From Flagellimonas okinawensis (GTDB lineage: Bacteria; Bacteroidota; Bacteroidia; Flavobacteriales; Flavobacteriaceae), in the NCBI RefSeq assembly GCF_029194005.1, contig NZ_JARFVA010000001.1, positions 372,001 through 436,000 on the forward strand: a stretch of 64,000 bases of DNA, read 5' to 3'. Below, in pieces: positions 38,741-46,520 of the stretch. The notes under the pieces were generated by a model. The model made no database searches and had not been told where the DNA came from. It worked only from the letters and a program-made list of their open reading frames with translations. A program made the position numbers and the translations under genes. Position 1 is the first letter of the stretch. Each line of letters starts with the position of its first letter.

Positions 38741-38824
38741 TTGTCATTCCGACAGAGCAATGCAACGAGGAATCTCTTAACTTTTAACCTATAAAGAGAT
38801 TTCTCACTATGTTCGAAATGACAA
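38741..38824. repeat. Dispersed inverted-repeat element, GTCATTCCGA type
   Basis: An ~84-bp element: TTGTCATTCCGA at the left and TTCGAAATGACAA at the right are imperfect reverse complements, and internal AATCTCTT/AAGAGATT arms (about 38770-38803) pair as well. The family resembles the GTCATTYCGA elements common between genes of flavobacteria. It may fold into a long hairpin at the end of the preceding transcript. Confidence 0.8.
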
Positions 38825-38901
38825 AGAGCACTGGGTATTTTTAAAATAAAGTAGCGATAATTAATCATAAGGGGAGTCCCTTTAAATAGAAAACGAATTT
38901 C

Positions 38902-40137
38902 ATGGCCATTGTAAAACCTTTTAAGGCCATCCGCCCTACAAAGGACAAAGCTTTTTTTGTTGCATCCCGCTCCTACGAAGAATATTCCAAAGAGGAACTG
39001 AAAGCGGTATTGCAGTACAACCCTTTTTCGTTTTTGCATATCATCAACCCAGGGTTCAAGTTCGAAAAGAACATCAAGGGAAAAGAAAGGTTTGGGTTGG
39101 TTCACAATCGGTATTTGGAGTTTTTGGAGGAGAACATCTTTCAAAAAGATGAGGAGCCCAGCTTTTACCTGTATCAAATTGAAAAAGATGATTTTAAGAG
39201 CTTGGGATTCTTTTGTGCCTGTAGTGTGGATGACTACAGGAGCAACGTCATAAAAAAACACGAGGATACCATTCAGGACCGCGAAGAGCTTTTTGCCGAT
39301 TACCTTCATACGGTAGGTTTTAATGCAGAACCGGTTTTAATGACCTATGAGGATAATGAGCTGGTCGATGAAATCTTTCAACGTAAAATTGAACGAAAGC
39401 CCAAATACGACTTCACAACAACAGACAGGGTAAACCATAAACTTTGGAAAATCTCGTATCCCGAAGGGATTGAGAAACTGGAAAAGGCTTTTGGAGACCT
39501 CAATGCACTCTATATTGCGGATGGACACCACCGTAGTGCCTCTTCTAGCCTATTAGCAGATGTAAAAAAATCGGAAAACGAGAATCATACAGGAGAAGAA
39601 GCCTACAATTATTTTATGGCTTACTTGATTCCAGAGTCCCAAATGAGAATCTCCGAGTTCAACCGAATGATCAAAGATTTGAACGGGTATTCGAAAAAAG
39701 AGTTTCTGATTCAGTTAGACGAGCATTTCAGAATAGAGAAAAGGGAAGATGGGCTTTGCAAACCATCCAAAAAACATGAGTTCAGCATGTATTTGGAAGG
39801 AGAATTCTACACACTGCATTTCAGAAAAACCAATCATGAGTTTACCGATGCCTTGAGCAAACTGGACACCCAAATCCTGTACAAGACTATTTTAGAGCCC
39901 ATTTTAGGCATCACAGACCTGAGGAATGATAAGCGGATTTGCTATGGTTATGGCAAAAACAACCTTATCCAAATGAAGGATATGGTGGATTCGGGCAGCT
40001 ATGCGGTGGGTTTTAGCCTAGTACCCACAACTGTTGAAGAAATCAAGGCAATTGCCGATGCTGGTTTGGTAATGCCACCAAAAAGCACGTATATTGAGCC
40101 TAAGCTCCGTAGCGGGCTGGCTATTTATGAATTATAG
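38902..40137 (+). CDS. DUF1015-family protein
   Basis: A 411-residue cytosolic protein of the DUF1015 family, widespread but of unknown function. Signatures are the opening VKPFKAIRPTKDKAF, the YEEYSKEELKAVLQYNPFSFLHI stretch and the highly conserved LYIADGHHRSASSSLLA, whose HH pair looks metal- or phosphate-binding. YFMAYLIPESQMRISEFNRMI and VGFSLVPTTVEEIKAIADAG follow near the C-terminus. It heads the long plus-strand run; the next gene (yggS) starts 6 bp after its stop, so they are cotranscribed. Confidence 0.9.
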   Translation: MAIVKPFKAIRPTKDKAFFVASRSYEEYSKEELKAVLQYNPFSFLHIINPGFKFEKNIKGKERFGLVHNRYLEFLEENIFQKDEEPSFYLYQIEKDDFKSLGFFCACSVDDYRSNVIKKHEDTIQDREELFADYLHTVGFNAEPVLMTYEDNELVDEIFQRKIERKPKYDFTTTDRVNHKLWKISYPEGIEKLEKAFGDLNALYIADGHHRSASSSLLADVKKSENENHTGEEAYNYFMAYLIPESQMRISEFNRMIKDLNGYSKKEFLIQLDEHFRIEKREDGLCKPSKKHEFSMYLEGEFYTLHFRKTNHEFTDALSKLDTQILYKTILEPILGITDLRNDKRICYGYGKNNLIQMKDMVDSGSYAVGFSLVPTTVEEIKAIADAGLVMPPKSTYIEPKLRSGLAIYEL

Positions 40138-40143
40138 AAAACC

Positions 40144-40803
40144 ATGTCCATAAAAGATAATCTCAATTCAATAAAATCCGACCTCCCCAAGGGAGTTACT
40201 TTGGTCGCTGTTTCCAAAACCAAGCCCAACGATGACATTCTGGAGGCGTATGAAGCTGGGCAACGCGTGTTTGGGGAAAACAAAGTGCAGGAGATGGTCC
40301 AAAAATGGCAAGACTTGCCCAAGGACATCGAATGGCATATGATAGGCCATGTACAGCGAAACAAGGTCAAATACATGGCTGAATTTGTCTCCTTGATTCA
40401 TGGAGTGGACAGTCCTCGCTTGTTGAAGGAAATCAACAAGCAGGCAAAAAAGCACGACCGTGTGATTCCGTGCTTGCTACAAATCCATATTGCCGAAGAA
40501 GATACCAAATTTGGTCTGGACAAAACAGAGCTAAACGAGCTTATCAATTCTGATGCATTCAAGGCCATGGAGCATATCAAGATTGTTGGTTTGATGGGCA
40601 TGGCGACTTTTACAGACGACAAAAAACAGGTACGTAGGGAGTTTGCCCAACTTAAATCCATGTTCGATGACCTTACGACAAAATTGAAGGATAACACCAT
40701 CCTTTCCATGGGCATGAGTGGTGATTACCAGATTGCCATTGAGGAAGGTAGCACCATGGTACGGATAGGAAGCAGTATATTTGGGTCTAGAAACTATTCA
40801 TAA
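40144..40803 (+). CDS. yggS: YggS/PROSC-family PLP homeostasis protein
   Basis: A 219-residue TIM-barrel protein that binds pyridoxal phosphate and balances free vitamin B6. Signatures are VTLVAVSKTKPNDDILEAYEAGQ (PLP Lys in SKTKP), FGENKVQEMVQKW, WHMIGHVQRNKVKYM, LLQIHIAEEDTKFGLD, IVGLMGMATF and LSMGMSGDYQIAIEEGSTMVRIGSSIFG at the phosphate site. No catalytic activity is established in the family. It lies 6 bp downstream of DUF1015 and 13 bp before the exonuclease gene, within one operon-like run. Confidence 0.95.
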   Translation: MSIKDNLNSIKSDLPKGVTLVAVSKTKPNDDILEAYEAGQRVFGENKVQEMVQKWQDLPKDIEWHMIGHVQRNKVKYMAEFVSLIHGVDSPRLLKEINKQAKKHDRVIPCLLQIHIAEEDTKFGLDKTELNELINSDAFKAMEHIKIVGLMGMATFTDDKKQVRREFAQLKSMFDDLTTKLKDNTILSMGMSGDYQIAIEEGSTMVRIGSSIFGSRNYS

Positions 40804-40816
40804 CCATTAATTTTCC

Positions 40817-42148
40817 ATGTACGCAATACTCGACATTGAAAGCACGGGAGGAAAATACAATGAGGAAGGCATTACCGAAATTGCCATCCACAGGTTTGAT
40901 GGGCATCAGGTAGTGGACAAATTCATTTGTTTGATCAACCCAGAAAAGGAAATACAACCTTTTGTGGTTAAACTTACCGGAATAAACAACAAAATGTTGC
41001 GTTCGGCCCCTAAGTTTCATGAAGTGGCCAAACGCATCGTAGAGATTACAGAAGGAGCTGTTTTGGTGGCACACAATGCCCAATTCGACTATCGAATCCT
41101 AAGGACCGAGTTTAGACGTTTGGGCTATGATTTTCAACGCAAGACACTTTGTACCGTTGACCTTTCCAAACAACTCATACCCGAAGCGGAGTCGCACAGC
41201 TTGGGGAAATTGGCGCGTTCGTTGGGTATTCCCATGAGCGATAGGCACCGAGCCAATGGAGATGCACTGGCTACCTTAAAACTCTTTAAGTTGTTGCTGG
41301 ACAAAGACTCTGACAAAAGAATCATCACGGAGGTTATCCGAGAAGAAACGCATGGGGAACTTTCCCCCAATCAACTGGACATGGTGTACAACTTACCATC
41401 GGAAACCGGTGTTTATTATATGCACGACAAGGATGGGGACATTATCTTTCTGGGTAAGACAAAGGATATAAAAAAGCGTGTAAACCAACACTTTACCAAT
41501 GTGGGGAAAATTGCCCGCAAACTTCAAAAAGAAACAAAAAGGGTTACTTTCGAAACCACTGGAAGTGAACTCATTGCCATTTTAAAGGCATATGAAGAGC
41601 AAAAGAAAAACAGACCTCGATATAATCATGTCTCCAAGAAAAAGCTGTTTACCCACACTATAGATTTCAACAAAAATGGTACCGAGCATATAATTTTGGA
41701 AGTGGAAAAAAATCGAATCTTGGAGCAGAAAAAAATGGCCTTCAACGGAACGCAGGCAGCCAAAAGTTTTTTGGAAAAATTATCTGAAGAATTTGAACTT
41801 TGCCCATCCTCATTTGGAATTGAAAACACCTGTGTTCACGATCAGGCCGAACTCATAACATCCGACTGCAACGAAAAAGTGCTTTCTGCCTTTGAAAAAT
41901 ATAGTATTCAAGACAAGAACATTGCCTTGACAGATCGCGGCAGGGCAACGGGCGAACGTAGTTTTATTTTAATAAAAAATGGTAGGCTCCAAGGGTTTGG
42001 CTATGTGGAACTCAACCATCAAATCAATAATATTCATATCTTAGAATCCATAATGACCCCGATGCGCAGTGATGAAAACACTACGTTTATTTTGGAAACC
42101 TATTTGAGAAAAAACAACAGGCTAAAAAAAATACCGTTAACTTCCTGA
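40817..42148 (+). CDS. DEDDh exonuclease fused to a GIY-YIG (UvrC/Cho-like) endonuclease domain
   Basis: A 443-residue two-nuclease protein. Residues 1-165 are a DnaQ/PolC-type 3'-5' exonuclease: YAILDIESTGG (Exo I D/E), HNAQFDYRILRTEFRRLG (Exo II), and HRANGDALATLKLF (Exo III). Residues ~195-285 are a GIY-YIG domain (GVYYMHDKDGDIIFLGKTKDIKKRVNQHF, with the catalytic Arg; later the SELIAILKAYEEQ-KKNRPRYN stretch as in UvrC). The last ~150 residues are UvrC/Cho-like but without helix-hairpin-helix. It may act in DNA repair or proofreading outside UvrABC. It overlaps nothing but lies 3 bp before the channel gene. Confidence 0.9.
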   Translation: MYAILDIESTGGKYNEEGITEIAIHRFDGHQVVDKFICLINPEKEIQPFVVKLTGINNKMLRSAPKFHEVAKRIVEITEGAVLVAHNAQFDYRILRTEFRRLGYDFQRKTLCTVDLSKQLIPEAESHSLGKLARSLGIPMSDRHRANGDALATLKLFKLLLDKDSDKRIITEVIREETHGELSPNQLDMVYNLPSETGVYYMHDKDGDIIFLGKTKDIKKRVNQHFTNVGKIARKLQKETKRVTFETTGSELIAILKAYEEQKKNRPRYNHVSKKKLFTHTIDFNKNGTEHIILEVEKNRILEQKKMAFNGTQAAKSFLEKLSEEFELCPSSFGIENTCVHDQAELITSDCNEKVLSAFEKYSIQDKNIALTDRGRATGERSFILIKNGRLQGFGYVELNHQINNIHILESIMTPMRSDENTTFILETYLRKNNRLKKIPLTS

Positions 42149-42151
42149 TCA

Positions 42152-43003
42152 TTGAAAGAACACAAACCACAACCCAAATGGAAGAATAAACTTCATGAAG
42201 TGATTTATGAAGCGGACACACCATCAGGTAAACTATTTGACATTGTTCTTTTTATTCTGATCATATTTAGTGTGGTTCTGGTAATGCTCGAGAGCATTGA
42301 TGATTTCGACCAACACTATCACGGAATATTACTTACGCTTGAATGGATTGTTACCATATTTTTCACCTTGGAGTATATTGCCCGACTGGTCAGCATCAAG
42401 AAACCATTAAAGTATGTTTTTAGTTTTTACGGAGTCATAGATTTCTTATCGACCATCCCGCTTTATTTATCCTATATTTTAGCAGGGTCCCAGGTTTTAT
42501 TGGCGGTTAGGGCATTCCGATTATTAAGAATTTTCAGAATATTAAAACTTGTAAAATTTATTGGTGAGGCATCGCAATTACAATCTGCACTAAAAGCCAG
42601 TCGTGCGAAAATTGCGGTTTTTATCTATGTTGTTTTGATATTATCCGTGATACTTGGCACCATCATGTACATTGTTGAAGGGGATGATTCAGGATTTACC
42701 AGTATTCCACGCAGTATTTATTGGACCATAGTTACCCTTACCACCGTAGGCTATGGGGACATTGCCCCACAGACCAACCTCGGACAATTTATTGCTACGG
42801 TCATTATGATCTTGGGTTACGGTATCATCGCAGTACCCACCGGAATTGTCACCGCAGAATTTGCAAAAAACAAAAGCAATGGTTCCGAAGATGGTGATGA
42901 GGAGTATTTGGTTCACGTAAATACCCAGGCGTGCCCCAGTTGTGGAATAGAAGGTCATAGAGACGATGCAACACATTGTTTTAATTGCGGACACCCTTTA
43001 TGA
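42152..43003 (+). CDS. Voltage-gated potassium channel-like ion transporter with C-terminal zinc ribbon
   Basis: A 283-residue six-helix channel. TTG at 42152 is the start: an in-frame stop lies 2 codons upstream and no ATG precedes the first helix. Helices S1-S3 begin at FDIVLFILIIFSVVLVMLES. S4 is arginine-spaced: RAFRLLRIFRILKLVKF. The pore has SIYWTIVTLTTVGYGDIAP, the K+ filter TVGYGD. The cytosolic tail (residues ~240-283) ends in CPSC...CFNC, a four-Cys zinc ribbon not usual in bacterial Kv channels. The miaA start overlaps its stop (ATGA). Confidence 0.92.
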   Translation: MKEHKPQPKWKNKLHEVIYEADTPSGKLFDIVLFILIIFSVVLVMLESIDDFDQHYHGILLTLEWIVTIFFTLEYIARLVSIKKPLKYVFSFYGVIDFLSTIPLYLSYILAGSQVLLAVRAFRLLRIFRILKLVKFIGEASQLQSALKASRAKIAVFIYVVLILSVILGTIMYIVEGDDSGFTSIPRSIYWTIVTLTTVGYGDIAPQTNLGQFIATVIMILGYGIIAVPTGIVTAEFAKNKSNGSEDGDEEYLVHVNTQACPSCGIEGHRDDATHCFNCGHPL

Positions 43004-43923
43004 GCACAAAAGTATTGCTGGCCGTAGTTGGCCCCACAGCCATTGGCAAAACCTCACTGGGCATACAATTGGCCAAACACTTTGATACAGAGATAATATC
43101 TGCCGACTCCCGACAGTTTTTTAAGGAAATGGAAATAGGTACTGCTGTGCCATCAGAAGAAGAATTGCAGCAGGCCACCCACCATTTTATTCAGCACAAA
43201 AGTATAAACGACCGGTATTCTGTCGGAGATTTTGAGAAAGATGCCATTTCCTTGTTGAGCGAACTGTTCCAAAATAAAGATATCGTTGTAATGGTCGGTG
43301 GTAGCGGACTTTACGTAGATGCTGTAATATCCGGACTTGATGAGTTTCCCGAAGTTAACCCAAAAATTAGGGAGGAACTCAATAATCAGCTAGATAGAGA
43401 AGGTATAAAAAATCTGCAAGATGAATTAATGCTCCTAGATCCCGAATATTATAACACGGTAGACCTTGAAAACCCCCACAGATTAATTCGAGCATTGGAA
43501 GTATGTAGGACTTCTGGAAAACCCTATACATCTTTCTTGAACCAACCTAAACCAAAAAGACCTTTTAAGTCACTTTACATTGGTATAGATGCCCCGAGGG
43601 AAGTTATTTATGATCGAATTAATGCCCGTGTAGACTTAATGATGGAAACCGGTCTTTTGGAAGAAGCGGAACAACTTTATGCCTATAGACACCTCAATGC
43701 TTTACAAACAGTTGGTTACAAAGAACTTTTTGAATATATTGGAGGGCATTGCTCGCTAGATTTCGCTGTTTCTGAAATTAAAAAAAATACGCGGCGCTTT
43801 GCCAAAAGGCAACTAACATGGTTGCGAAAAAACAATGACATTTTGTGGGTGCCTTTTGGCGCAAAGTCCGAAGATATACTGCAAATAGTCATGGACAGAC
43901 TAAAAACCGACCTTTATGCCTAA
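43000..43923 (+). CDS. miaA: tRNA dimethylallyltransferase
   Basis: Adds a dimethylallyl group to A37 of tRNAs reading codons that start with U. From the ATG at 43000 it has 307 residues. Landmarks are VVGPTAIGKTSLGIQLA (P-loop), ISADSRQFFKEMEIGTAVPSEEEL (substrate Asp), VMVGGSGLYVDAVISGLDEFPEVNP and DLENPHRLIRALEVCRTSGKPYTSF, and QLTWLRKNNDILW toward the C-terminus. The first 4 bp overlap the channel gene (ATGA), and the last 8 bp overlap gntK, so translation of the three is coupled. Confidence 0.97.
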   Translation: MSTKVLLAVVGPTAIGKTSLGIQLAKHFDTEIISADSRQFFKEMEIGTAVPSEEELQQATHHFIQHKSINDRYSVGDFEKDAISLLSELFQNKDIVVMVGGSGLYVDAVISGLDEFPEVNPKIREELNNQLDREGIKNLQDELMLLDPEYYNTVDLENPHRLIRALEVCRTSGKPYTSFLNQPKPKRPFKSLYIGIDAPREVIYDRINARVDLMMETGLLEEAEQLYAYRHLNALQTVGYKELFEYIGGHCSLDFAVSEIKKNTRRFAKRQLTWLRKNNDILWVPFGAKSEDILQIVMDRLKTDLYA

Positions 43924-44407
43924 CGGTAAAACTGTGATTGTGGTAATGGGAGTCAGTGGCTCCGGTAAAACAGAAATTGGAAAATTACTTTCAGAAAAAC
44001 TATCTCGCCCTTTCTACGATGGCGATGATTTTCATCCTGAGGCCAATATTCAAAAAATGAGCTCGGGCACTCCATTAAACGACGAAGACCGGAAAGAATG
44101 GTTGATTTCGTTAAACAAACTGGCATTGGAACATAGGCAAAAAGGAGCCATAATCGCTTGTTCGGCACTTAAAAAAAATTATCGCAGCCTTTTAAGGGCC
44201 GGAATGGGCAATTGTATTGCTTTTGTTTACCTGGATGGTTCTTTTGACCTTATAAAATCGAGATTGGAAAAAAGAAAAGGACACTTTATGCCCGTACACC
44301 TTTTACAATCCCAGTTTGATGCCTTGGAGCCTCCCTCAAAATCAATCTCTGTTTCCATTGATGAAACTCCCGCCAAAATCGTAAAGGAAATTCTAAAACA
44401 ACTCTAA
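43916..44407 (+). CDS. gntK: Gluconokinase
   Basis: Phosphorylates D-gluconate to 6-phosphogluconate for the pentose phosphate or Entner-Doudoroff route. The 163-residue sequence has VVMGVSGSGKTEIGKLL (P-loop), FYDGDDFHPEANIQKMSSGTPLNDEDRKEWL (gluconate-binding), ACSALKKNYRSLLRAG and FVYLDGSFDLIKSRLEKRKGHFMP, all typical of the small P-loop gluconokinases. It begins 8 bp inside miaA and lies 6 bp before the gluconate permease, so the two gnt genes form a functional pair at the end of the run. No GntR regulator is present. Confidence 0.95.
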   Translation: MPNGKTVIVVMGVSGSGKTEIGKLLSEKLSRPFYDGDDFHPEANIQKMSSGTPLNDEDRKEWLISLNKLALEHRQKGAIIACSALKKNYRSLLRAGMGNCIAFVYLDGSFDLIKSRLEKRKGHFMPVHLLQSQFDALEPPSKSISVSIDETPAKIVKEILKQL

Positions 44408-44413
44408 CCATCC

Positions 44414-45748
44414 ATGGAGGTCAATCTATTCCTAGCTGTTGCAATCGGAATCGCTATCCTTTTGTTTCTGATATTAAAACTGCGCATACACGCCTTTATA
44501 GCATTGCTTATTGGTAGTATTGCCGTGGGTCTTTTGGCAGGAATGGACGCGGCCCAAATCATTGGTACAATCCAAAAAGGAATGGGCGGCACCCTAGGGT
44601 TTGTGGCAACCGTTGTTGGTTTGGGGGCGATTTTCGGGGGAATTCTGGAAGCTTCGGGCGGAGCCAAGACCATAGCTAATTTTATGATATCCAAATTTGG
44701 ACTTGACAGGGCTCCACTGGCCATGGTCATTTCTGGATTCTTAATTGCCATTCCCGTTTTCTTTGATGTGGCTTTCATTATTCTGGTTCCCATGATCTAT
44801 GCTCTCCAGCGAAGAACTGGCAAATCCCTATTGTTGTACGCCATTCCACTTTTAGCGGGATTGGCCATAACCCACGCTTTTATCCCTCCTACTCCCGGTC
44901 CCATTGCCGTTGCTGATATTATAGGGGTTGACTTGGGCTGGGTAATACTCATGGGGTTCGTTGCGGGTGTTCCTACTGCTTTGATTGCAGGCCTTTGGTT
45001 CGGTAGGCGAATTGCAAAGAAGATTTTAGTATCCGCCCCTGAGGAGATTGAAGATGAAAACCACCCAGAGCTCCCTCCCATTGGACAAACACTTCTTATC
45101 ATTGGATTACCTATCGTTTTGATTTTATTGAATACCATCGTTGCCGCAGGCACATTTGGTATTTCAAATCCTGCCCTATTAAATATCATTGCTTTGATAG
45201 GACATCCTTTTTCCGCACTTATATTGGCCAATCTATTGGCCTGGTATTTTTTTGGACTCAAAAAAGGGTTTACCAAAGATCAACTCTTGAAGATTTCCAC
45301 TAAATCTTTGGCACCTGCAGGTACCATTATCCTCCTTACCGGTGCCGGTGGAGTGTTTAAACAGGTGCTAACGGATACGGGAGCCGGTGAATTATTGGCT
45401 ACCTCGTTGAGCAATGTCGGTATTCCTGTTTTGGCCTTCGCTTTTATTAGTGCCGCTATTGTAAGAATCGTACAAGGATCCTCCACTGTTGCTATGATCA
45501 CTGCAGCCGGACTTGTGTCCCCTTTATTGGCAAATACATCTCTTAGCCCAATCCAACTGGCCTGTATGGTAATTGCCATAGCTTCCGGTGCAAGTATTTT
45601 TTCACATGTGAACGATAGTGGTTTTTGGCTGGTAGGTCAATATTTAGGGATTACAGAGAAACAGACCTTTAGATCTTGGACGGTAATGACCACTATTTTG
45701 GCTTTTGTTGGTGTTATTACGGTATCAATCGTATATATGTTCGTATAA
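44414..45748 (+). CDS. gntP: Gluconate:H+ symporter (GntP family)
   Basis: An inner-membrane permease of 444 residues with about 12 hydrophobic segments. Family marks are RIHAFIALLIGSIAVGLLAGMDA near the N-terminus, GMGGTLGFVATVVGLGAIFGGILEASGGA, IPVFFDVAFIILVPMIYALQ, HAFIPPTPGPIAVADIIGVDLGWVI, RIVQGSSTVAMITAAGL and SGASIFSHVNDSGFWLVGQYLG. It imports gluconate for the kinase encoded just upstream. Other hydroxy acids (ketogluconate, glycerate) are possible substrates. A clear terminator follows directly after its stop. Confidence 0.94.
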   Translation: MEVNLFLAVAIGIAILLFLILKLRIHAFIALLIGSIAVGLLAGMDAAQIIGTIQKGMGGTLGFVATVVGLGAIFGGILEASGGAKTIANFMISKFGLDRAPLAMVISGFLIAIPVFFDVAFIILVPMIYALQRRTGKSLLLYAIPLLAGLAITHAFIPPTPGPIAVADIIGVDLGWVILMGFVAGVPTALIAGLWFGRRIAKKILVSAPEEIEDENHPELPPIGQTLLIIGLPIVLILLNTIVAAGTFGISNPALLNIIALIGHPFSALILANLLAWYFFGLKKGFTKDQLLKISTKSLAPAGTIILLTGAGGVFKQVLTDTGAGELLATSLSNVGIPVLAFAFISAAIVRIVQGSSTVAMITAAGLVSPLLANTSLSPIQLACMVIAIASGASIFSHVNDSGFWLVGQYLGITEKQTFRSWTVMTTILAFVGVITVSIVYMFV

Positions 45749-45750
45749 AA

Positions 45751-45773
45751 AAAGCCACCTTAACGGTGGCTTT
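45751..45773. terminator. Bidirectional hairpin terminator
   Basis: AAAGCCACC (45751-45759) pairs with GGTGGCTTT (45765-45773) around five bases. A-rich on the left and T-rich on the right, it can end both the gnt operon (plus) and the response regulator gene (minus). Confidence 0.88.
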
Positions 45774-45794
45774 GAAATTCTATATCTAATTGGA

Positions 45795-46511
45795 TTATTG
45801 TTCGTTCTCGGCTTTTACCACAAGTCTGAACCCTTCTCCATGGATGTTCAATATCTCTACCAAATCATCCTTTTTCAGGTACTTTCTGAGTTTGGCAATG
45901 TAAACATCCATACTCCTTGAGGTAAAATAATTGTCGTCTCTCCAGATTTTGGTCAAAGCCAATTCACGCGGCATCAAGTCATTTTCATGCAATGCCAACA
46001 AGCGCAACAATTCGTTCTCTTTAGGAGATAGTTTAATTGGTTCTTCTTCTTTGTACTTAAGAAAACGAAGTTTTGAGTTTAAATGGAAGTTTCCAATCTG
46101 GAACTCGAATTGTTTGCTGTCCGCCAAGGAGCTTGATGCTTTTCTTTGAAGAATGGCCTTCAATTTCATCAACAGTACTTCTGAATCAAAAGGCTTGTTC
46201 AAATAGTCGTCTGCACCGGCTTTATATCCCTTTAAAACATCCTCCTTCATGGTTTTGGCAGTCAAGAAAATGATCGGAACGTTTTCATTTTTTTCACGGA
46301 TTTCCTTAGCCAAGGTAAAACCATCTTTGTAAGGCATCATCACATCCAAAATACAGACATCATAGTTGTCCTTTTTGAATTTTTCAAAACCTTCCATTCC
46401 GTTTTTGGCCAGAACAACATCAAAGTCGTTCATATTTAAGTAATCCTTAAGGACAATCCCAAAATTGGGGTCATCCTCTACTAATAGTATCTTCTTTTTT
46501 TCTGTTTCCAT
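45795..46511 (-). CDS. rprY: OmpR-family DNA-binding response regulator, RprY-like
   Basis: A 238-residue regulator. The receiver begins KKILLVEDDPNFGIVLKDYL with the acidic pocket, has the phospho-acceptor Asp in YDVCILDVMMPYKDGF, LTA in IIFLTAKTMKEDVL, and the conserved Lys in DDYLNKPFDSEVLL. The C-terminal ~95 residues are a winged helix: IKLSPKENELLRLLALHENDLMPRELAL and RSMDVYIAKLRKYL. It is encoded 9 bp downstream of the sensor kinase and is cotranscribed with it. The pair resembles RprX/RprY of Bacteroides fragilis, linked to stress and respiration; the symbol is by resemblance. Confidence 0.9.
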   Translation of the reverse strand: METEKKKILLVEDDPNFGIVLKDYLNMNDFDVVLAKNGMEGFEKFKKDNYDVCILDVMMPYKDGFTLAKEIREKNENVPIIFLTAKTMKEDVLKGYKAGADDYLNKPFDSEVLLMKLKAILQRKASSSLADSKQFEFQIGNFHLNSKLRFLKYKEEEPIKLSPKENELLRLLALHENDLMPRELALTKIWRDDNYFTSRSMDVYIAKLRKYLKKDDLVEILNIHGEGFRLVVKAENEQ

Positions 46512-46520
46512 AGTTCGTTT

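Noticed and set aside
38737-39309. Minus-strand open frame of 190 residues
   Set aside because: It runs antisense to DUF1015 and through the inverted-repeat element; the composition is not protein-like.
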